The position numbers and the translations under genes were made by a program. A DNA stretch of 35,621 nucleotides from Hyphomicrobiales bacterium (GTDB taxonomy: Bacteria > Pseudomonadota > Alphaproteobacteria > Rhizobiales > Hyphomicrobiaceae): NCBI GenBank assembly GCA_003963125.1, contig RXJK01000362.1, positions 14,272 through 49,892 of the forward strand, given 5' to 3'. The first letter of the stretch is position 1; the number at the start of each line of letters is the position of its first letter. The notes beneath the pieces were generated by a model. It saw only the letters and a program-made list of their open reading frames with translations. It was not told the DNA's origin and made no database searches. Shown one piece after another: positions 7,705 through 14,921 of this stretch.

Positions 7705-8496
7705 CTAGCGCCCCTTGAACTGCGCGGGGCGGCGGGCGTTCACGGCCTCGACGCCCTCCTTGAAGTCTTCCGTCTGGCGCAGGGCAAGCTGCTTCTCGAG
7801 CTCGATGTTGGTCGCTGCGAGCACCTTGTCGGCGAGGCCCGCGCGCAGCGTGGCGCGGGTCTCGACGACGCCAAGCGGCGCGCATTCCGCGATCTCGGCG
7901 GCGAGCGCCTGCGCCCGGCTGCGCACGTCGTTCTGGGCGACGAGCACGTCGGCAAGCCCCATCTCCACGGCCTCCGAGCCCGTGAAGCGGCGGCTCGTAT
8001 AGAACATCAGGGCGGCCCGCGACGGCCCGATCAGCGCCGGCAGCGTGACGGTCAGCCCGAAGCCCGGGTGGAAGCCGAGCCGCGTGAAGTTGGCGCAGAA
8101 GCGGGCCTCGTGGCACGTGACGCGCAGGTCTGGGACGAGCGCCAGCCCCAGTCCACCGCCGACCGCCGCGCCGTGGATCGCGCCCACGATCGGTTTCTTC
8201 GTCCGGAAGAGCCGCACCGCCTCGTGATAGAGGCTGCCCGTGTCCTTCGCCTCGCTCTTCTTGACGAGCAGGTCGCCGATGTCGCTGTCGCCGCCGAGCT
8301 TGGCGCCGGCGCAGAAGGCCGAACCCTGCGCCGCCAGCACGACCGCCCGGCAGGAGGGGTCGGTGTCGAGGGTCTCGCAGGCTTCCGCGATTTCCCGCAC
8401 CATCTCGATGTCGAAGAAGTTGTGCGGCGGCCGCCGGATCTCGATGGTCGCCACGAAGTGGTCGCGGCTGACGCCGATGGTGTGGAATGCTTTCAT
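7705..8496 (-). CDS. Enoyl-CoA hydratase/isomerase (crotonase) family protein
   Basis: 263 codons, one crotonase domain. The oxyanion-hole segments are clear: SAFCAGAKL (59-67) and HGAAVGGGLGLAL (108-120). The two glutamates that activate water in classical enoyl-CoA hydratase are not present at the expected places: Gly117 stands where rat Glu144 would be, and Phe137 in ANFTRLGFHPG where Glu164 would be. The protein may therefore be an isomerase, hydrolase, lyase or other crotonase rather than a simple hydratase. The ATG at 8494-8496 follows GAGGAGG at six bases. It runs in the same direction as the HMGCS-like and thiolase genes but is separated by the repeat array. It is divergent from the ATP-PPase gene, with 92 bp between. 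Confidence 0.88.
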   Translation of the reverse strand: MKAFHTIGVSRDHFVATIEIRRPPHNFFDIEMVREIAEACETLDTDPSCRAVVLAAQGSAFCAGAKLGGDSDIGDLLVKKSEAKDTGSLYHEAVRLFRTKKPIVGAIHGAAVGGGLGLALVPDLRVTCHEARFCANFTRLGFHPGFGLTVTLPALIGPSRAALMFYTSRRFTGSEAVEMGLADVLVAQNDVRSRAQALAAEIAECAPLGVVETRATLRAGLADKVLAATNIELEKQLALRQTEDFKEGVEAVNARRPAQFKGR

Positions 8497-8588
8497 GGAG
8501 CGCCTCCTCTTTGCACCGAACCTAGCGCGGGATAGGGAGAGGCTCAAAGGCATTCACCGCGATGCCCGGGGACGGGGACAGTGCGCAC

Positions 8589-9257
8589 ATGAAAACACTT
8601 TTGAGCTGGAGCACGGGGAAGGATTCCGCCTGGGCCCTGCACCTCCTGCGCCGGTCGGGCGTGGAGGTGGCGGGGCTCTTCACCACGGTCAACAGCGCCT
8701 TCGAGCGCGTCGCGATGCATGCGGTACGCCAGGAGTTGGTGACGGCGCAGGCCGCGAGCGCAGGCCTGCCGCTCGAGGAAATCCCGATCCCCTATCCATG
8801 CTCGAATGCGGACTACGAGCGCATCATGGGCGACTTCGTGGCGCTCGCCCGGGCTGCAGGCGTCACGCACATGGCCTTCGGCGACCTGTTCCTGACTGAT
8901 ATCCGGCACTACCGGGAAGAACGGCTCGCCGACACGGGCATCACGCCGATCTTCCCCGTCTGGGGCATCCCGACGGATACGCTCGCCCGCGACATGATCG
9001 CGGCGGGGCACAAGGCGCGCATCACCTGCCTCGATCCCGGCAAGGTGCCCGAGCGGTTTGCCGGCGAGGAGTTCGCTGCACTCGTTGATGCCGCTCTGCC
9101 GGGCGTCGATCCCTGCGGCGAGAACGGCGAGTTCCACACGTTCTGCTACGCGAGCCCCGCGTTTGCTCGGCCCATTCCTGTCATCAAGGGCGAGGTCGTG
9201 ACGCGCGACGGCTTCGTGTTCACCGACTTTGCGCTGCAGGACGCTGCCCGCCCATGA
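8589..9257 (+). CDS. ATP-PPase, diphthine-ammonia ligase-like (DUF71)
   Basis: 222 codons. The N-terminus has the PP-loop STGKDS at residues 8-13 (usual form SGGKDS), followed by ALHLLRRSG. The body carries family features such as MAFGDLFLTDIRHYRE and the GENGEFHTFCY motif, which is characteristic of the Dph6/MJ0570 group. Enzymes of this fold adenylate a carbonyl and transfer an amine. Bacteria do not make diphthamide, so the true substrate here is unknown. I chose the ATG at 8589, which gives the family's usual start MKTLLSW. An in-frame ATG at 8562 would add nine residues, and its AAAGG site is no worse. Its stop overlaps the next gene's start (ATGA), so translation is probably coupled. 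Confidence 0.85.
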   Translation: MKTLLSWSTGKDSAWALHLLRRSGVEVAGLFTTVNSAFERVAMHAVRQELVTAQAASAGLPLEEIPIPYPCSNADYERIMGDFVALARAAGVTHMAFGDLFLTDIRHYREERLADTGITPIFPVWGIPTDTLARDMIAAGHKARITCLDPGKVPERFAGEEFAALVDAALPGVDPCGENGEFHTFCYASPAFARPIPVIKGEVVTRDGFVFTDFALQDAARP

Positions 9258-9643
9258 ACCCGCATCTTTTCGTCTACGGCACGCTGATGTCCCATACGGG
9301 CACCGAAAAGGCGCGTGCGCTGATGGCCGAGGCCGACAGCCTGGGTCCCGCGACCATCCCGGGCGTGCTCTACCGCATTTCCTGGTACCCGGGGCTTGTG
9401 GAAGGCACGAGCCTCGTACACGGCGAGGTCTTCAAGTTGCGCGACCCCGCGCGTTCGATCGTGTGGCTCGACGCCTACGAGGGCATCGTCCCCGGCGACG
9501 GCCCCGGCAATCGCAACGAATACGAGCGCGTCGAACGCACCGTGAGGCTTGCCACCGGCAGCGATGTTACGGCGTGGGTCTATCTCTACCGCGCCGACAT
9601 CACCGGCTGCGCCCCCGTGGCAGACGGTCGCTGGATGACCTAG
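9254..9643 (+). CDS. Gamma-glutamylcyclotransferase-like (AIG2/GGCT fold) protein
   Basis: 129 codons, typical for single-domain GGCT-like proteins. FVYGTLM at the N-terminus is the fold's substrate-binding loop (YGTL at 8-11). Glu76 in WLDAYEG is the expected catalytic acid. Family members convert gamma-glutamyl compounds to 5-oxoproline, but several have other or unknown substrates. The ATG overlaps the stop of the ATP-PPase gene by four bases, so the two form a transcription unit. The pairing of an amide-forming fold with a gamma-glutamyl-cleaving fold hints at a shared small-molecule substrate, which is only inference. Confidence 0.85.
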   Translation: MNPHLFVYGTLMSHTGTEKARALMAEADSLGPATIPGVLYRISWYPGLVEGTSLVHGEVFKLRDPARSIVWLDAYEGIVPGDGPGNRNEYERVERTVRLATGSDVTAWVYLYRADITGCAPVADGRWMT

Positions 9644-9749
9644 ATCAGGGTGCATCGTACCAAAGCAGCGTTGCAAAGCATGGGTGCGGGGAAGAGTGTG
9701 CCGCGACCGATGCGACGGCGCCCGGAAGAGGCGCTCCAGGGAGGCAGGG

Positions 9750-11663
9750 ATGACGAGCCGCTATCACGAGGTCTACGAGGCCTGGCAGAAGAACCCGGAA
9801 GCCTTCTGGGCCGAGGCCGCCAAGGAGATCGACTGGTATCGCCCCTGGGACAAGGTGTTCGATCCCTACGCCGGCCAGTACGGCCGCTGGTTCGCAGGCG
9901 CCGAATGCAACACCGCCTACAACTGCCTCGACCGGCACGTCGAAAAGGGGCGCGGCAGCCAGGCCGCCTTGATCTACGACAGCCCTGTCACCAATACCGT
10001 CCGCACCTATTCCTATGCCGAACTGCGCGACGAGGTGGCAACGCTCGCGGCCGTCCTGTCGGACCTCGGCGTCAAGCGCGGTGACCGCGTCATCATCTAC
10101 ATGCCGATGATCCCCGAAGCGCTGATGGCGATGCTCGCCTGCGCGCGCATCGGCGCGGTCCACTCGGTCGTGTTCGGCGGCTTTGCGGCGCCGGAGCTGG
10201 CGACCCGCCTCGACGACGCCAAGCCCGTCGCGATCCTGTCCGCGTCCTGTGGCATCGAACCGGGCCGCGTCGTCGCCTACAAGCCGCTGCTCGACGCCGC
10301 CATCGAGATCGCCACGCACAAGCCGACGAGCGTGCTCGTGCTGCAGCGGCCGATGGCGCAGGCGTCTCTGGTGGAAGGCCGCGACCACGACTGGGCCCGC
10401 GCCGTCGCGGTCGCCAAGGCAGCTGGCAGCAAGGCCGGATGCGTCGCGGTGAAGGCGACCGACCCGCTCTACATTCTGTACACCTCCGGCACCACCGGCC
10501 AGCCAAAGGGCGTCGTGCGCGACAACGGCGGGCACATGGTCGCCCTCAAGTGGTCCATGAGCCATCACTACGGCATCGCGCCGGGCGAGGTATTCTGGGC
10601 CGCATCCGACGTCGGCTGGGTGGTGGGACACTCCTACATCGTCTACGCGCCGCTTCTGCACGGGAGCACGACGGTGCTGTTCGAGGGCAAGCCCGTCGGC
10701 ACGCCCGACGCCGGCACCTTCTGGCGCGTCATTTCCCAGCACAAGGTCGCGGCCCTGTTCACGGCGCCGACGGCCTTTCGCGCCATCAAGAAGGAAGACC
10801 CGCAGGGCACGTTCATCGGCAAGTACGACATGACGGGCTTCCGCACGCTGTTCCTCGCAGGCGAGCGCGCCGACCCCGAGACCATCAAGTGGGCCGAGGC
10901 GAAGCTCAACGTGCCGGTCTATGACCACTGGTGGCAGACCGAGACGGGCTGGCCCATCTGCGGCAATCCCGTCGGCCTCGGCGCCATGCCGGTGAAGTAC
11001 GGCTCCCCGACCGTGCCGATGCCGGGCTACGACCTGCACGTGCTCGATGCGGCAGGGCATGAGGTGAAGCCCGGGGAGACCGGCACGCTCGCCGTGAAGC
11101 TCCCCCTGCCGCCCTGCTGCCTGCCGACGCTCTGGAACAACGACGACCGCTTCCGCAAGAGCTACCTGTCGGATTTCGCGGGCTATTACACCACCTCGGA
11201 CGCGGGCTATCGCGACGAGGACGGCTACGTCTACGTCATGGCGCGTACCGACGATGTCATCAACGTCGCAGGCCACCGCCTTTCGACCGGGCAGATGGAA
11301 GAAGTGGTCGCCAAGCACAAGGACGTGGCGGAATGTGCCGTCGTCGGCATCGCCGACACCATGAAGGGCCAGGTGCCCGCCGGTTTCATCGTGCTCAACG
11401 CCGGCGTCAACCGGCCGACGAAGGAAATCGAGGCCGAGGTGGTCAAGCTGGTGCGCGACGAGATCGGGCCGGTTGCCGCGTTCAAGTCCGTCATGACCGT
11501 GAAGCGCCTGCCGAAGACGCGCTCCGGCAAGATCCTGCGCGCCACCATGCGCCAGATCGCGGACGGCGAGACCTGGAAGGTGCCGGCCACCATCGACGAC
11601 CCCGCTAGCCTCGAAGAGATCGGCGAGACCTTGAAGAGCTACGGCTTTTCCAAGCAGGGCTGA
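9750..11663 (+). CDS. prpE: Propionyl-CoA synthetase (PrpE/ACSS3 type)
   Basis: 637 codons, the usual length. An ANL-family ligase that makes acyl-CoA from a short-chain acid, ATP and CoA by way of an acyl-adenylate. It has the N-terminal ACS domain, the P-loop TSGTTGQPKG at 245-254, SDVGWVVGHSYIVY (286-299), WWQTETGWPI, TSDAGYRDEDGY, and the C-terminal catalytic Lys594 in KTRSGKILR. VVGHSYIVY and the LPLPPCCLPTLW segment are more like propionyl-CoA than acetyl-CoA synthetases. The start ATG follows AGGGAGG at six bases. It is 106 bp downstream of the GGCT-like gene and may have its own promoter. Product propionyl-CoA links it to MmsA, also encoded here. Lys594 acetylation control is common in the family. 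Confidence 0.9.
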   Translation: MTSRYHEVYEAWQKNPEAFWAEAAKEIDWYRPWDKVFDPYAGQYGRWFAGAECNTAYNCLDRHVEKGRGSQAALIYDSPVTNTVRTYSYAELRDEVATLAAVLSDLGVKRGDRVIIYMPMIPEALMAMLACARIGAVHSVVFGGFAAPELATRLDDAKPVAILSASCGIEPGRVVAYKPLLDAAIEIATHKPTSVLVLQRPMAQASLVEGRDHDWARAVAVAKAAGSKAGCVAVKATDPLYILYTSGTTGQPKGVVRDNGGHMVALKWSMSHHYGIAPGEVFWAASDVGWVVGHSYIVYAPLLHGSTTVLFEGKPVGTPDAGTFWRVISQHKVAALFTAPTAFRAIKKEDPQGTFIGKYDMTGFRTLFLAGERADPETIKWAEAKLNVPVYDHWWQTETGWPICGNPVGLGAMPVKYGSPTVPMPGYDLHVLDAAGHEVKPGETGTLAVKLPLPPCCLPTLWNNDDRFRKSYLSDFAGYYTTSDAGYRDEDGYVYVMARTDDVINVAGHRLSTGQMEEVVAKHKDVAECAVVGIADTMKGQVPAGFIVLNAGVNRPTKEIEAEVVKLVRDEIGPVAAFKSVMTVKRLPKTRSGKILRATMRQIADGETWKVPATIDDPASLEEIGETLKSYGFSKQG

Positions 11664-11680
11664 GGGCGCATGGCGCCGGA

Positions 11681-12049
11681 TCACATGCGCGTGATGGACG
11701 CCTGCGCGTTGACGATGTCGTACTCGCAGTGGACGCTGCCGTTGCGCTGGCCTGCGCTCAGCAGCAAATAGGGGTTGCGGTAGCGCGCCGCCCAGCGCTC
11801 GTCGTCGACCTGCCAGAAATAGACGTCGACGCCGCCCTTGCCGATCTGCAGGCGGATCGAGGCGGGGTTCGACCACGACAGCGGGCTGATCCCGAGCAGC
11901 ACCCCGCGACTGTCCTTCTGGCAGGCTTGCGCCGCGCGGTCGCGATAGGCCGCGATCATCGCGTCCTGCGCCGCGATGCGGAACAGGTACTCCTGGTAGC
12001 CGAGTTTGGCCGCCACGAGAAAAGCCAGGAAGAACACGATGGCTTTCAT
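11681..12049 (-). CDS. Conserved-looking hypothetical protein with N-terminal membrane anchor
   Basis: 122 codons. Residues 1-17 (MKAIVFFLAFLVAAKLG) are hydrophobic with no clear cleavage site, so an uncleaved anchor or weak signal peptide is likely. The remainder is a small domain with two Cys (near 44 and 109), a VDVYFWQVDDERWAARYRNPYLLL core and the ending ASITRM. It resembles hypothetical proteins of rhizobia as I remember them, and no function is known. The ATG at 12047-12049 starts the hydrophobic helix but has no good Shine-Dalgarno site; a TTG at 12103 would add 18 polar residues and looks worse. It is convergent with prpE and divergent from mmsB. Confidence 0.7.
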   Translation of the reverse strand: MKAIVFFLAFLVAAKLGYQEYLFRIAAQDAMIAAYRDRAAQACQKDSRGVLLGISPLSWSNPASIRLQIGKGGVDVYFWQVDDERWAARYRNPYLLLSAGQRNGSVHCEYDIVNAQASITRM

Positions 12050-12224
12050 GGGTTGAGCCCGAGCACGCGCGTGGGATCCTGCCCCACGTCCACAGCTCGG
12101 CAAGGATGACCGGGGCTGGTTAAGAAAGCGTGAGCGCGCGTTTCAATCTTGCCGGGCGGCACGATGCGCGCAGCCGGGATGCCTGCTAGAAACGTCGACA
12201 AGGATTTTCGGGAGGAACACGCGA

Positions 12225-13112
12225 ATGGCCAGGATCGGCTTCATCGGGCTCGGCAACATGGGCGGCCCCATGGCGGGCAACCTCGTCAAGAAGGGGCATA
12301 CCGTCATCGGCTTCGACGTCGTCCCCGACTTCGTGGCGCGTGGGCGCGATCGAGGCGTGACGGGCGCCGCGTCTGCCGCTGAGGCCGTGAAGGACGTCGA
12401 CGTCGTCGTCACCATGTTGCCCGCCGGCCGACACGTGCTGGAAGTCTATGGCAACGTGCTCGGCGCGGCGAAGCCAGGCACGCTGTTCATCGACAGCTCC
12501 ACGATCGATGTGGCGTCTGCTCGTACGGCGCACGATCTCGCCAAGGCGGCCAAGATGCTCTCTCTCGATGCCCCCGTTTCCGGCGGCGTCGGTGGCGCGG
12601 AGGGCGCCACGTTGACCTTCATGGCCGGCGGCAGCGTCGAGGCCTTCGAGCGGGCGAAGCCCGTGCTGGAGGCCATGGGCCGCAAGATCGTGCATTGCGG
12701 TGATGCCGGCGCGGGCCAAGCCGCGAAGATCTGCAACAACATGATCCTGGGCATCAGCATGATCGGTGTGAGCGAGGCCTTCGTCCTTGCCGAGAAGCTC
12801 GGCCTGTCGCACCAGGCGCTGTTCGACGTCGCCTCGACGTCATCGGGCCAGTGCTGGTCGCTCACCACCTATTGTCCTGTGCCGGGGCCCGTGCCGGCCT
12901 CGCCCGCCAACAATGGCTACAAGCCGGGCTTCGCCTCCGCGCTGATGGTCAAGGATCTCAAGCTCGCGCAGGAAGCGGCGGCCTCCGTCGGGGCGAACAC
13001 GCCGCTCGGCGCCATGGCCGCGCAGATCTACGGCCTGCACAACGCCTGGGGCGAGGGTGGCTCCGACTTCTCGGGCATCATTCATCTCATTCGCGGAAAG
13101 GGCCAGGGATGA
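12225..13112 (+). CDS. mmsB: 3-hydroxyisobutyrate dehydrogenase
   Basis: 295 codons. It oxidises 3-hydroxyisobutyrate to methylmalonate semialdehyde with NAD in valine breakdown. The Rossmann motif GLGNMG lies at 8-13. The substrate motif DAPVSGG is at 115-121. The catalytic Lys168 lies in GAGQAAKICNN, and the C-terminal helical domain has KDLKLAQEAA. The ATG follows TCGGGAGGAA. Its stop overlaps the start of the HAD gene by four bases. Its usual partner mmsA is 12 kb away in this window rather than adjacent. The family also includes tartronate semialdehyde reductases, but the motifs and length favour the named enzyme. Confidence 0.92.
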   Translation: MARIGFIGLGNMGGPMAGNLVKKGHTVIGFDVVPDFVARGRDRGVTGAASAAEAVKDVDVVVTMLPAGRHVLEVYGNVLGAAKPGTLFIDSSTIDVASARTAHDLAKAAKMLSLDAPVSGGVGGAEGATLTFMAGGSVEAFERAKPVLEAMGRKIVHCGDAGAGQAAKICNNMILGISMIGVSEAFVLAEKLGLSHQALFDVASTSSGQCWSLTTYCPVPGPVPASPANNGYKPGFASALMVKDLKLAQEAAASVGANTPLGAMAAQIYGLHNAWGEGGSDFSGIIHLIRGKGQG

Positions 13113-13765
13113 GCGGGATCTTCGTCTTCGACGCGTACGGCACGCTGTTCAACCTGCACGCCGCGGCGGAGCAGCACCGGGCCGCGATCGGCGAGGAGTG
13201 GCAGCGCTTCTCGCACACGTGGCGCACGAAGCACATCGAGTACACGTGGCACACGACCATCGTCGGCCGCCGCCAGACCTTCTGGGCGCTGGCCGAGCGC
13301 AGCCTCGATTTCGCCATCGCCGCGCACGGCCTCACCGTGGCGCCTGAGACGCGTAGTGCGCTGCTCGCAGCGTACAGGCGCATGCAAGCCTATCCCGAGG
13401 TACCCGAGGTCTTGACGGCATTGCGCGCGCGCGGGGCAAAGCTCGCCATCCTCTCCAACGGCGATCCCGACATGCTCGACGATGCGATCAAGGCCGCCGG
13501 CCTCGACGGCAAGCTCGATGCGGTGCTATCAGTGTCGGCGGTGGGGGCTTTCAAGCCCGCGCAGCCGGTCTATAAACTCGCAACAGATTATTTTTCCTGC
13601 ACGCCGACTGACATTTCCTTCCAGTCGTCTAATCGTTGGGACATTGCCGCTGCCAAGGCGGCCGGCATGCGCTGCGTCTGGATCAACCGCACCGGCGCGC
13701 CGGAGGAGTATCCGGACCTCGCACCCGACCGTATCGTCAAGGACCTGAGGGGGCTTCTGGTGTAG
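13109..13765 (+). CDS. Haloacid dehalogenase type II (HAD superfamily)
   Basis: 218 codons. All landmarks of L-2-haloacid dehalogenases can be seen: nucleophile Asp8 in VFDAYGTLF, Arg39 in TWRTKHIEYTW, Ser116-Asn117 in LSNGDP, Lys149 in AFKPAQPVY, and Ser173, Asn175 and Asp178 in FQSSNRWD. The enzyme would hydrolyse (S)-2-haloacids to (R)-2-hydroxyacids, although many family members have no proven dehalogenase role. It overlaps mmsB by ATGA and is followed after 13 bases by the AMP-binding-like gene, so these three genes probably form one transcript. The pairing with a hydroxy-acid dehydrogenase is suggestive but proves nothing about substrate. Confidence 0.9.
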   Translation: MSGIFVFDAYGTLFNLHAAAEQHRAAIGEEWQRFSHTWRTKHIEYTWHTTIVGRRQTFWALAERSLDFAIAAHGLTVAPETRSALLAAYRRMQAYPEVPEVLTALRARGAKLAILSNGDPDMLDDAIKAAGLDGKLDAVLSVSAVGAFKPAQPVYKLATDYFSCTPTDISFQSSNRWDIAAAKAAGMRCVWINRTGAPEEYPDLAPDRIVKDLRGLLV

Positions 13766-13778
13766 CCCGTTGGAGCGC

Positions 13779-14921
13779 ATGGCCGCCGAGTACGAGCCCT
13801 TCTCGCCGATGTTCGACTGGCCGGCTGCTTTCGCCGACCGCGTCGTCGTTGCGGACGGCGCGGGACGGGCGCTGCAGGGCCACGAATTCGCAAACCTCGT
13901 CGGCCGGACGGCTGCGCTGATCTCCTCCCTCGGCGTGAAGGCCGGCGACCGGGTCCTGGTGCAGGCCCCGAAGTCCGTCGAGGCGTTGGCCGTGTATCTG
14001 GGCCTTCTCCGCGCCGGTGCCGTGTTCTCGACCGTGAGCGGGGATGCGCCCATCCAACGGCTCGAAGAGGTGGTCGATCACGCGATGCCGGCGCTCGTCA
14101 TCGCCCCGCGCCGCACCCTCGATGACCTTGCCGGCAAGTTGCGCGTGAGCCGCGTGCGCCTCGCCATGTCGCTCGAGGCCGACGGGAGAGGCTCGTTCGC
14201 CGACATGGCCCGCGGACAGAAGCCGGCACGCGCCGCGCCCGCCCTGCGCGCCGGCGATCTCGCGGCGATCCATTACACGGTGAAACAGGCCGGGCAGCCG
14301 ATGCAGGGCGTCAAGCACGCCGTCGCGGGGCTGCGGCGGCAGATCGAGATGGCGATGGCAGGCCTGGCGCTTGGGCCGCAGGACGTGCTTGCCCACGGCC
14401 TGTCGCGCTGGACGGAGCCTGCCTCTCTGGCGCTGGCCGGCGCGGCGCTGGCCACGGGCGCGCGACTGCTTTGGGTACGGCCGACCGATGGCGCCGATCC
14501 GTCGGTCGGGGAGGCCGCCGCGGCGACGGTCGTCGTCTGGAACACCGCACGGCCGTTCGCGGAGCACGCCCTGCCGGCCGCGACGCGGCATGCGCTGTGC
14601 CGTTCGGAGCCCGATCCGCGCTGCCCGCGCATGCGGCGTTACGTGGCGCTGCCCGAGACCGGTCTCATCGGCATCGAGGAGGATGACGGCTTCGCGCCGC
14701 TGCTGCCCGGCGGGGAAGCGCGCTTGCTTCCAGCCGCCGGCGATCTTGTGGAGGGAGAAGGCACAGGGCTGCTGGAGGTGGCCGGAGCCCATCTCTTCAC
14801 GGGCTATTGGCGACGCGCGGAGGCGACGCGGGCCATCGCCGACAACGAGGGCTTCTTCCCCACCGGTCTGCGCGGACGGCGCCGGCCCGACGGCGCAATC
14901 GGCGTTGCGCTTCAGCCGTAG
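13779..14921 (+). CDS. Degenerate AMP-binding (ANL) protein, probable pseudoenzyme
   Basis: 380 codons, against about 500-550 for complete ligases. The N-terminal half is recognisable: GVKAGDRVLVQAPKS, YLGLLRAGAVF, and near the end AGAHLFTGYWRRAEAT with EGFFPTG. The phosphate-binding loop YTSGTTGxPKG has become YTVKQAGQPMQG at 166-177. The YGxTE motif is not visible. The TGD aspartate is replaced (PTGLRG), and the C-terminal domain with the catalytic Lys is absent. The frame is uninterrupted and codon use matches the neighbours, so it looks maintained rather than decayed. I use the ATG at 13779; a TTG nine bases upstream is possible. Its last ten bases overlap the convergent PaaK-like gene. 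A regulatory or partner role, or early decay, are both possible. Confidence 0.75.
   Translation: MAAEYEPFSPMFDWPAAFADRVVVADGAGRALQGHEFANLVGRTAALISSLGVKAGDRVLVQAPKSVEALAVYLGLLRAGAVFSTVSGDAPIQRLEEVVDHAMPALVIAPRRTLDDLAGKLRVSRVRLAMSLEADGRGSFADMARGQKPARAAPALRAGDLAAIHYTVKQAGQPMQGVKHAVAGLRRQIEMAMAGLALGPQDVLAHGLSRWTEPASLALAGAALATGARLLWVRPTDGADPSVGEAAAATVVVWNTARPFAEHALPAATRHALCRSEPDPRCPRMRRYVALPETGLIGIEEDDGFAPLLPGGEARLLPAAGDLVEGEGTGLLEVAGAHLFTGYWRRAEATRAIADNEGFFPTGLRGRRRPDGAIGVALQP

Noticed and set aside
9645-11876. Long minus-strand frame (743 codons) opposite prpE
   Set aside because: Antisense shadow, with the Arg/His/Asp-rich composition typical of reversed GC-rich coding DNA.
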